NCBI GenBank assembly: GCA_030704615.1
Contig: CM060733.1
Coordinates: 4,960,001-5,024,000 of the forward strand
Length of the DNA: 64,000 bases
Origin: Takakia lepidozioides
Lineage: Eukaryota; Streptophyta; Takakiopsida; Takakiales; Takakiaceae
Reading direction: 5' to 3'
Every line of letters begins with the position of its first letter. Position 1 is the stretch's first letter. Positions 14,701 through 26,700 of this stretch are shown here, piece by piece. Position numbers and translations under genes: made by a program. Under the pieces are notes generated by a model, which saw only the letters and a program-made list of their open reading frames with translations, ran no database searches and had not been told where the DNA came from.

Positions 14701-17700
14701 AAACCTTCTGTGCATAAATGGATTCCTGTAGATATTTATTTACCTGGTTGTCCTCCGAAACCAGAAGCTATTATAGATGCTATAATAAAACTTCGTAAAG
14801 ACATATGAGGATAGAACTAAGCTTCGACTGCATTGTTAGTGGAAAGTCGTGGCCGAGGAATTGAACAATTAAAAATAGACGTACAGAATATGTTAAATCA
14901 ATAGATCATCTTCTGTCCCTGCAAAATAGCTTAACTTCGCCTGCCAAGACTTCTTTGCTTTCTTAAAATGTGCTTGAAATTGCAATCCTTCACAGGCAGA
15001 GGGGCAGGTAATCAGCCCCCATGTGGTGAGGAAAGCGCTGGAGAACACTGCAGCTTCGGTGACCAAAGATCCAGAAGGACCCTTGACAATGGGTCGTGGT
15101 CTTTTACAAGTCGACAGGTACCCTTTATTGTCTGTCCATCTCTCTTACTTTCCTCACTCCAATTTGACTGGCAGTGCAACCGCAAGCAACTTGGCACCTC
15201 TGTATGGAGGTCGATAGCTACATTAGCATCGCCAAATCAATACATCCTTCTATATGCCTGCCCTCAGAAAGCCAGATCTTTATATCCTGGTTAGTTTACA
15301 TTCCCATGAGGGGCATCCGGTGGATGAGCATCCTGTGGACACTATGCCCCTACGTTGATTGCTTTTCTCTCTGACGGCAACTTGTGTCCTGCCCAGGTGA
15401 CAGGCATGTGGTCATGTAAGTGATAGTGAGTAGATATGTTGAATGGCACACCAAATCAACAGAATTCTAATTGAAACAGAACTGAAATCAGTGCGGCTTG
15501 TGTCTGTTATGAGACGGTGTACTAATCTAATTTGCTTTCTTATGTGAGCAGGGCTTATGACTATTTGCAACGATGCAAGGATAGGCCCTCTGTTTGGTAC
15601 AAGGTGGATGTTACTCGTGGTGCCAACTCAGGTCCTAATATTTCCTCTGTAGTGTCCTGACTAGCATTTAGTGAATGAAAAGTTTAGAAAAAGAAGAAAC
15701 ACAGGAGATTTATAATGTGTGCGAACAGCCAAAAGAGCTTATAGGGAGTGTCCGTGTAGGCAGGCAAAAAATAGAGATAAGACTCAAAGAAAAACCTATG
15801 ACAGTGCCGGGGTTTACAATGTGCCTATGGTAACAGTGTAACTGCAAGAGATCAGGAGAAGACAGGAATTTACCATGGCCACAGGAGCTGGGAGGGTGAC
15901 ACTATAGAATTGCAAGAGAAAAACCAAAAGACTGTATCAAAAAACTCCAATGTCTCTCAGATAGAGGTAAAATATAATTGACTCAGTCACTGTGACTTCC
16001 AAGGAGGGCATGAGTTGGACTGTTTGGACTTTCAATTGTAGGATACATGTACCTACAAGAGGTGTGGTTGTCTTCTGATGACTTCTTCATTATCAGGGGT
16101 TATTCTTCGAGGAGTGTACTTGAGGGAAGCCCATGATTGTCGTCAAGTCAGTGAGGTATTGCTACCTTTTCTGTTGGGTGCAAGTCATCCATTAGGTTAT
16201 TATACGCTAGTACCTCAAAAATCTGTTGATTGCACTCTGGTGGTGCACATAACCAAGGTATGTAGAAACAGGTGTCTGGAAAGTTGTTCCATTAGATGAT
16301 TCCCCTGTTCCAGACAGACTCGAGCATTACTGTTATTGATGTATGTATATGTTTTTTTTATGCATGTCTGGACTAGCTTTAAGGTTTGGAAGTCTTTTGA
16401 GGAAGGCGGAGAAAGTGGCCTGATGATTCCCTATACAACTCACCCAAAAAATTGCATTTGTGAAACCAGAAAGCTGTTGTCATACTCTTAAGCTCTTATT
16501 TTACATCTGCTTGTCATATTGCTTTGAAAGTGGACGGTGCAAGTGAAGCCAAAGTTCCATGAAGATGCTGACAACCTGGAGTTCTTAGTACCATTTGAAG
16601 AACGTTTGAGATTGGAAAGCGGGGACCCATCCTGGCTCAAATGCCCCGAATATCTGCTCCTCACTCATAATGGCCGCAATTTCAAGTACTTCCTCTTCTG
16701 CATTGCATCCCCTAATATCTTGAAGATTCAAACCAGAAATAGCTGTGTGCTATTGTGCAAAAGAGAACTGAGTTCTTTTGTGTTCTTTCTAGATAGTGTA
16801 CAGCAAAACTGATTGCCTTCCTGCTTTCCTTCTCTTGGTTATGGAAGGGTCTACGGCCACAAGGGTACGGCAAATGATGAGTACATTCTTGTGATGGAAC
16901 TGAATATGATGGTTAATATCATCCTTGCTGGAGGATGATCATATGTGTGCTTGCTTGTGCAGCATTTTGGTGGACCCCACAGGCCTGAAGGAAGGGGTTC
17001 ACTATGCAGAGGTTGTGGGTATTGACTGTGAAGCTCCTTGGCGAGGACCTCTTTTCAGGATACCTATAACGGTAGTTAAGCCCATCGAACTCAAGACAAG
17101 GCCACCGCTTGCTTCCTTTTCACAACTGTCCTTCACTCCAGGTACTTAGTTATGGTGAAGGTATCCAGGTATACTGTTGATTGTCTTTCTATTGGAACGT
17201 GGGTGAGTCCTCTGTTGTCTTAATAACACTTGTTGAGCTTGATGATAAGCAGCCAGAGAAATTATTGACCTTCAGGAAGCAAATGTCAAAGTTGGAAGCA
17301 TATCTGATGTATTGCTCTGAAATTAGTACCACACTGACTTGCTGGGATTGCTCTCACTGCTACTTTTGTTGACTGTGATGCGGGCTGCGTTTGATTATTT
17401 GCTTGGGTATGGTGTTGAAGCAGGCCGTGTTGAGCGACGGTTTATTGCTGTTCCAGAAGGCACCACTTGGGGAGAAGCCACTGTGCGAATGAGCAGCTTT
17501 GACACCCCCCTTCGTTTTTTTGTCAATGCTGTCCAGGTATTTGTTGTTCCCCGTACTGACAGGAAGATCATTGTGTTTGCAAAACAAACATTCAACTGTC
17601 TACAACTCTATGTGTGTCTTAGAATCTACCCTCACAGAGATTGTTTCTTTTGTTTCTGTTGTCTTTCTAGGATGGAATCCATGCCAGGTCAATTATTGAA

Positions 17701-20700
17701 AAGGCCATATGTTCACACGTTGAAGGCTTCTTGCAATCAAGTTTAGTTAACCTAATCACTGCCAAATGTTCTTACAGCTTGTTCCAAAGAAGCGCCCAGT
17801 TGTGCGCGAAAGCTTTCTGACCTTCCAATCGCCTATGTCAAAGTCTTTTGCATTTCCTTTGCAAGGAGGGGTAACTATGGAGCTTACAATCGCCCAGTTT
17901 TGGTCCAGTGGGAGTGCTAGCCAGGCACCAGCTGTGGCAGATATAGAGGTAATGTGTCTGTCGTGTTTTTTGAATCAGCCTTGAGTGGTTTAATGAAAAA
18001 GGCAAGTGAGAGTCTGCTAGCGCTGTGGGTATGCAAGGTGCTAGTAGCTAGGCAGGTAGAATGTCCCAGAGTCTGCCCGTCAGGTCTTTCTGATAAGAAG
18101 CATGGTCCTCGGTGGATCTATGAGATTTTGATGCAGTGTTCATGGCACTCGAATGTGACATGAGAGGTGGTCAGCAGTTATCTCTGTAATATCTCACGTT
18201 GATTAATGACAATAAAGTATGAATCCACTGTTATATAATCCACTGTGTATATAATTAATTCAGATTGGCTGTTTGCTCCATTGTTTGGCATGGTTTGCGA
18301 TTTCATTGCAATTAGTCTCAGTAGAGTATGTAGCTGGGGACATTTGAATTTTTTCAGTAAAAGAAACTAGGGTGTGAACTTATGGGATAGATGCTTGCTG
18401 GTCAGAGCAGTTTTTGAGTGGTTATTGGTTGCTGGTTGAGGTAGATTGCGTTTCACGGGCTTCTCGCCAATGGGGAGGTATTCATCAATGGGAATGAGGC
18501 AGCAGCTCGGGTTGATGTGAAGGCTCAATTCTCAAGTGAGAAATTGTCTCCATGTGCAACTCTCAACAAGGTAGGTCACTGTTCCTTTCTGTGAAGACAC
18601 TTTTCACACACCCTGGTGTCATTATCTATGTATCAAGAACCTGTCCTATCCTGTATATGTAAACACGCCCATTCCAGACCCTTCCCTGAGAATACGCATC
18701 ACTTAGTCTTGCCATCTGTCAGCGTGGTTGGAATACGGCCCCTATTGCTATTGCAAGGGGACATTGGGTCAAGCGGTACCTCGGGCACCTGGGGGATTTT
18801 GTGTTCTTCAGATGAAGGTTTGGGCAACCGCGTTTCCACAACAGTTACAGCCGTCAGGATGCATCCACCTTCAAAACAGAAGGCAGTAGCCATTCAGGGT
18901 GAAGAGACACCATAAATTACACTTGCCTTGGCAGTCCACCTTTTTCCTTTTAATAGTGGAACTTTCATGAGGCTTGTGTTTTGACTAGTAGTTTCGTCTG
19001 CTTTGATGAGAAGATCTGTGCCTCTGGTTGCTTATGGCCGCTGGAGCAATAATCAACGCCTTATTGGCACATCCATTCAAACAAGGAGGAAAGAACTTGA
19101 TCTTCAACAATTATCTTCACGCAAAGATTGAGTTACTTGGGATTCGCACCAGTAGACTATTTGAAGTCGAGCAACGTGCTTATCTCATAGTTCCTCTTCT
19201 GTCAGCTGCAATGGTTGGGAAAGAAAATATAATGTTTGTTTCTTCTTGCAGGTTCGAATCCCATACCGTCCAGTGGAGGCCAAGATTGAGCCTTTGTCAG
19301 CAGCAAGAGATAAGCTATCCAATGGTCGACAGATCAATGGGCTAACCTTGACGTGAGTTGAACCTTTCCTCGAAGAAATATGGGCAGGACTGTTGTTGAT
19401 GCGACTCTTCACATACTGTAACCCTGTGTTCAGGATTGCACTATCCTCTCCTTTTGTCCACTGCAAAACTCACCATCCTTCGATAAGATTTTTCCACTGC
19501 TGTCAGTTTCCAGTGTCTGGTTGGACATCAATTCGAGGGAGTGTGGTGTACGAGTGAGCAAGCACCAGAAACATGGCTTTCTGGAAGGACAATGTTTCTT
19601 GGAATGCTACTTCCATTGCAATGTGTGTAAAGTGCTTCATTCAGCTTTTACCTCTCAGCTGACAACCAACCAACTCATAAAATCAGTCAATGTTGTCAGA
19701 ACCTAGACATGTGAACGAGCAGAATGAAAAGCTTGCTTGTGGTGATCTTTGTCTTTGACACTATTTCCAGGTACAAGTTCACACTGACGGAGGGTGCTAA
19801 AGTGACCCCGCGTCTTCCTTTTCTGAATGGCCGCATCTACGACTCCGAGTTTGAGTCTCAGTTGTACATGCTCTGCGATTCTAACAAGGTATTGCCTTAA
19901 TATACTCTTCTTGCATCCCTTGCCATCACCTCTGTCACTCCGTAGGACAGTGTGCGCCCCTCCACCCTCAAAGGCAGATGATTGAGGGAGTAGAGGGCTG
20001 GAAGTGACACTAACAAGTCACCTACCAATTGTTTTTGGCTGCAGCGGGTCCTTTCCATGGGGGATGTATATCCAAAGAGCGTGAGGCTTTCAAAAGGGGA
20101 TTATACTATACGTTTTTTGATAAGGTGCTTTCCTCAACAGCTTCATTTTCTGCTCCATCTTTGTTTTTCAATGAAACACGTAACATGGGTGCCTCTGTTG
20201 GTATTGCTAGATCCTACCAGATAGTTAGCAATATGTTTGAGTTTGTTATGAATAATTGCAATGGTGTTGTCTGCCTGCATGAAATTTTTCTTCTTTGAGA
20301 TCTGTGTGGTTCTGAGCTCTGCTGGGACTAATCTGGATTGCAGGCATGATAACATGGCCCATTTAGAGAAGTTAAAGAAGGTTTCGCTGCTGATTGACCG
20401 GAATTTAGATGAGAAAGTATGTACCTTTTCTCTGGCACTATGATCCCTCCAGACTGTCAATGGTGTGAATGGATAGATGGAAATCCTTAGCACTCAAGGA
20501 GGAGACTCAGTTGTTACAGAACAGGGCGGGATTTTGCTGATAGTTGCAACGACAAACTGCATGTTGCAAAAATGTCAAACCTGGGGGTTATAAGGGGTAC
20601 TTTTGAATAACGTGGTGTTAGCCAATTTCGCATTGTGTTTACAGGTGGTGAGTTGAGGGAACCTGTAATCTTCTGTCCTTTTGGGGCCATGAATGATATC

Positions 20701-23700
20701 TAAAGGAGCCTCGTATGCTCAAGTAGTGGCCATGAGATTCATCGTCTCTTTTTCTTCCTTTGTCGCACTGCCCCCCAATACTACACAAAGCCTAAAAGAT
20801 AGACTTGGAGTCATCTGCGAAAGAACCTGGACTGGTTTACCTTATCCCGCCTCGCCTCCCATAAACATGATCACTCTCATCTGAAAGCTCCAAGCTTTCA
20901 TCGTCATCTTCATCTTCATTGAACCCCTTCAATGGTAAAACGTTCAGGAGTCCAGCCTTGTAGAAGCCATCCAACAAGGCAGCCTGAGCCATGAAGGTGA
21001 TGCTTCTTAACATTCTCGTGGATATGCCAATGGGTGTGTCTGCCCAGCTGACTGCGAGACCTGTTTAGAGCTCTGTAGTAGTTTTGATTTTGATTGTGAT
21101 CAGTGCATTTGATGGTGGCAATTTGTCAACTGCAGACTGGTATTAAGCTGAGTTTTTACTCCCACATAGATGGGGCCATCACAGGAGCTGAGGCTTTCAA
21201 ACCTGTTCTCTTGGCACCTGGGTAAGCCTGAGATCTGGATCCCAATATGGGGTTTTCTTTCTAAGTAACGTGAGTGGTCCGTATATGAGGGGGAGGAATA
21301 TGTGTTATGCTTTTGTAGAATATTTGGTCATGTTTTTCTTGTTGGATTTTTGTGCACTTAGTCTTCACCTCCAAGTCTTTAAATAAATACTATTTGTGAA
21401 ATGCATTTGACAAATGGACTTCGCATTTTCCAAGGCCATCTGTCTTACCGTAAACGCTCCCCAAATCCGTTTATTGTTGCCTCAGTTTGAACGGGTCTAA
21501 GGATTTGCTATATGCGTTGTAGTAAACTCACTTCCTATGCTATGGTGGCACTGCAGAGAGACACGGGCCTTGTACATAGCTGCCCCAGCAGACGACAAAC
21601 TGCCGAAGGTTGGTTTCTTGCTCTCTCTTAGTGGAAATTTTTTTTTTCCATCCTTTCTGTCCAGCTTGCACAGGGCGCAACCAGGAAATTGAAACTGAAG
21701 ATCACTTTTTCTTCTATTGCCCCCTATGCTATGAGATACATGGGAGATTCCATTGTCTATTCCGTGGAACCCAATCTCTCACTGAGGTCTTTCACTATGA
21801 AGATCAGAAATGTTTGGCAGCCTACCTGCACAAGGCATTCAGAACAATAGTTCTTATCTCTCTGGCTTCCTGTTTTCTCTCATGTTTGTTGGGCCCAAAT
21901 CGGATGTAATATACTCCTTTCTTGCTTTCTGTCGTTCATTCTGTTTCTAGCTGTCAAGACTGGATGCATGCCTCTCCTAGTTTTAGTGTGGATGACTGTA
22001 CATCTGATCTTTGAACTGGAGAGGTCAGGCCATAAGACTGGAGCAAAGGCTAGGGACATGATAAGAACCAGGAGTGGCAGATTTGAAGTTTCTTGGGTGG
22101 TGTATGGGGAGAGTCAAACTGCATAAGGAGATAGGGAGAAAAGAGGAATAATTAATGAAGTTGATTTGAATCTGATACTTTTCATTGCATAACTTGTGCT
22201 GTGAGTTGCAGGATGTGCCAACAGGCTCTCTGTTAATGGGCAAAGTGACCTATGGCGAGGTGTCACTGGGGAGTGGCAGAGGGAAACAAAATGGGGATGA
22301 GCCATCTCCTGCCAAATCTCGGCTCTCGTATGTGGTCCCTCCACCAGTCAAGGTGTGTCATTTGTAAGAAAACAAGGATTCATCCAGTCACAGTGAAAAC
22401 AATAAACCGAGATCAAGGGAACTTCATGATGTTCTCGGGGTTCGTGAGGGACACACAGTGAGAGTCTGGCTGCATGGAAACTTTCTTAGTCTAGTTGATG
22501 TTAGCCACTTTCAGCAGTGACCTGCCATAGTCTCTCTGTTGAATCATAGTTTTTGGGCTGCTTGTTGGGTGCTACTTCTTCTCCTTTTACCATTCTCTTT
22601 GTCTCATTAGCTCTTTGAGCTTCCCATGTACAGTATGTAGCTTCTTTCTTTTTGGCTCTGGTTTTGTTTCCTCTCTCATGTTTTTGTCCATTTGTCCCAT
22701 AAGCTCTTTGAGCTTTCTGCGGACGTTATAGAGTACCATTTCATTTCATTTCATTTCTTTCTGCTTACAGCACTTTTGCCTAAGGGTTGACTTGATCTTG
22801 GTGAGGAGGCCTCACATAAGTGGGGAAGGGGGATTGCATTTTGAAGATGCTGCTTCTATCTCTCGGGCAAGCTCTCTGCTCGTTTGGCAGGGGCACTTCC
22901 TACCCTCACTTGATATCCTGGGAATTATTGTAGGTTTCTATATTGCTAGGCTCCACCTCTTTGGTCCAGTTGCGTTCAGATTATGTTTCGTTTTGATTGA
23001 GGTTATTCTGCAACTCATGGCTGAGGGTCTCAAAGCATCAAATGGATTTTTCCCAGGCAGAGGAGAAAGCAAAGGAGACGCAGCCAGATGCCAAGAAAAC
23101 TGTTGCACAGATCCTTGAGGAGGAGGTATTTATACTGCTGCATACTCCTGAAACTGGTTTTGCAGCGTGTGAACAACCATAAGATTCCTGTCACACCCTT
23201 AGTTCAGAAGTGAGATCTCAACTTGCATTGCAACCAGTCAAACAAGTTATTTTGGGGTGGGGGAAGTGTTTTGTAATCTTAAAGGGTAGTTTTCTGGTAT
23301 AGGTGCGGGATGCAAAGATAGAAGTGCTCTCGAGCCTCCCTTTGTCCACAACGGAGGAGCGCCAAGAATGGGATGACTTGGCTTTGGCTCTTAAGGTATG
23401 AACCACCTTCTCTTTAGTTAACATTCTAACTCTGGATGGCAGTTGTCACCCTTTGGTGAATTAAGCTTACATTCTGTCCGCGTTTCTACTTGTGGCATAG
23501 TTGAAAGTCTTGTTTGTAAATGACAGTTTACCAGCCCCCTTCTCAGATATCTGACATGAATTCTGCATTTTATAAGGCATTAATCCATGATCCTCTCACA
23601 ATTTGCAGTCTGATTACCCAACCCACTTACAGCTTATGGTGGCGATTCTGCAAAAAGTGGCTGCCACCCAAGGCAAAGAAGAGGAGAAGTTCGGTATTCA

Positions 23701-26700
23701 AAAGGTTCTCTTTTTCTGTCTCCTTTTTTCCTGTTTGGCTGTTCGTGGATTGATACTTGCTATTAAGAGGGCTTTGCCATAGGCGTCAAAGCAGTAAGAA
23801 CTATATGCAGGTCTAGTCATCCTCTGAATTGGTGGCAATGATCTTTACTGTCAAGCTTGTGACAGGTGTGCTTTAACTCAGAACTTCTTGAGCCACAGGA
23901 CATGTGTGCTAGATATGAATAATGTTCCTGTATTGGCAACAATTTTCCATAACCCGTGGCCACATACCTCGCAGGGATGTGAGGGAGCAATAGCCTACTT
24001 GTATTTGAGATGTCTGTAAGCTGTTATGGCCACATGATCTGCGGTTCAAACCCTCCTGATTAGGTGACATGAAACAAACTACCACTGTGATATCCAACTA
24101 AAAAATACCAATCCCAGTGGGATTCAGATCAACAGCTCCGTGGCTCTTTGATGTAGTACCCCTAACTGCCAGTCAGGTGAGAGCCAGAGGGATGGATTCG
24201 TGGACCACCATAAGGAACCGGTTGTGGAGTTTCACCCACCTAGTATGTGCAAGTCATCTTGAAGTTGCCATAGCGCTCCTGCACAATCACAACAATGTAA
24301 GAGCCGATATAGACATCATGCAGGAAATTGACTAGCCCTCGGTCCAGCCACCTGTGACAATGCCAGACACATTGTCTAAATAAAGGGAAGAAGACAGCCA
24401 GAGGGAGAGAATGTACTCATAAGACGTTGTTTGCCGTAGCCTTGTGGCCATTGAGCGGAACACAAAGGGACAGAACCTACCTCTGTCAGGGGCTGACGTC
24501 GGTAGTAAGACTTACCTTGGTAAAGAACATTGATCTGGGTTTTCCAGATATCCTCTAGAAATCCCTTCACACAAGCATCAATTTGCTGTGTGTGGTTTGC
24601 CCAGAAACTAGGCCCCAGAAGGGCCTGGGCTTTTGGCTCAGCCTCGAGACTTTCGAAGTTGGTAAACATAGGTACAGGCACAATTCCCTTGATACATTTG
24701 GGGAGAGCGTCCCTCTGGTGAGAGTACCCCGGACAGTGAATCAGGAAATGAATATTGTCTTCGGGTTGCCCACACAACGGGCAATTGCACTCTCCCTTTC
24801 CTCTCTGCTTCTGTTTACTGTTCAAAGGTAGGCTTCCTGCCCTGAGTTTAAATTTCAGTCTGGTGGCGAGAGTGGGTAGACCCTTGAGGTCATCCATGAT
24901 GTCCTCCCCCATGTCGCAGACTGGAAACAGGTTCAGGGAAGTTTTCTGCCTAACTTCATTTTCACCAGACAATTTGTCTGGTAACAGACATGGCTTTGGA
25001 CACTACAGTCTCTAAGTCAGCTTTATCCAGCAGGAACAAGACTTGCGGGTCCAGATTCAGATCCTTGAGAATCTCTTCTACTCTCTTCTGCCAGGACTTA
25101 GCCTGTTTGACAGGGGGGTCCTGTTTCCAAGATATAGAGTCGATTAACTTAGGATATCTGGTGTTGGACATGTGTTGCAACTGACCCCACCATCTGACCT
25201 TGAATTCATCTCGTCGGGAGCTTAAGGAAGCCCGAACAGCCATATTGGCTGTTTTGGAGCATGCTGACATGCACTCCTTAAGCACCCCCACTTGAATGGA
25301 TTCTAGAGACTTAGCCTGGTTGGAATTATCACCCCATATAGCAGATGCGTACTCCAAGGCAGGTCTAATAACGCGACAAAGCAAGGTTTTCTTGACCTCA
25401 GAGTTAATCCCTCTGCAGTGGAAATTTTTTGTGAGACTCAGCGCTTTGTCCTTGCCAGTTTGAACAACTTTCTGGATATGTGCATCCCAATTACAGTTGG
25501 AGGAAAACTCAACGCCCAGGTATGTGTAGGAAGGGAGGACCAGAATCTCTTGGGAGAGAAACAAACAAAGAAACAAACTTTACAACGTCCCTAGGAGCCC
25601 TGAGGATGTATGGAAGAAATGGAGAAAACAAAGATAGTGAAAGCAGCAGAGGGATTTTCTATGAAATTTGGACTCTGGTTTTGTTCCTTCCTATTCGAAA
25701 ACAAATTCCAAGAACAAGAGAGATTTTGAATGAAAGGAATCACATGGTGGGGTACAGGTGATTGATGCAGCCGATGACATTATCAGTCTAATAGACAAGG
25801 ATGTGCTGGCCAGGCATTTTTCAATGAAAACCGAACCAGAAGATCCTGAGGCAGGGGTATGTGCACTGGGCTTGCCTCTTTCTTTCATATTAAGTTTTGT
25901 CAGAAAACATCACTTGATCACAATCATGTCATTGACACTGTGTTGATATTTGGAGCGTCGAAAATTGTGGCAGCAAGTGAAGAAGGAAATGGAAAAGCAG
26001 CGTGATGCTTTGGCAGATGCTCTCTGCAAAAAGGGACTGGCTCTTGCCGAGCGGGAGGAACAGTTTGTAGTAAAGCAGGTGCAGTCATTCCTGCAGCCTC
26101 ATTTCCTTTTACCCATGTGGTTGTCTGTCTTTTTCATGGTCTCATCTTCAAGGCAGGATGTGGGGTTTATAGGCACAACACCACAGCAACTGAACTCTTA
26201 ATGTGTGAGAGATCACCATGGAAGGCATATATTTCAGAAACTTGCGACATTTTCATGCCGTTGAATATTTGTATATCAAACTCGAACTTCCACTGATTAT
26301 ACCATCTGAAATATTTGGTTAACTGTGTTTGATGAACATGTCATCACCTTTTTGGATGAATAAATGAATAATTCCTTCATGAGATCAATACATCTGTGGA
26401 CAAATTTCATTGAATTGATAAACAAAACACAAAAGTATTATAATCACATTTTTGCAGGCTACACCAACCACGGAAAATTCTTCCTGCTTGGTTGAAGCTG
26501 GAGTGGGCTAGTGGACTACCTTATCAACTGATTAGAACGCCCCATTTGTTTCCAAAGGGTCCAAGAGACTGGCTGACGGGTGCTTGTTTTTAACATTAGC
26601 CTGTATTGAACCTTATGCTATGCCTTGCGTTGGGTCCTCAGGTAGCTGAGATGTTAAATTGTAATTAAACAACTGAATATGGTGGACAGGAGGAAGACAA

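Noticed and set aside
24043-24053. GGTTCAAACCC, a perfect pol III B-box, suggesting a tRNA or SINE
   Set aside because: No convincing A-box or cloverleaf can be folded around it, and no second copy was seen in the window.
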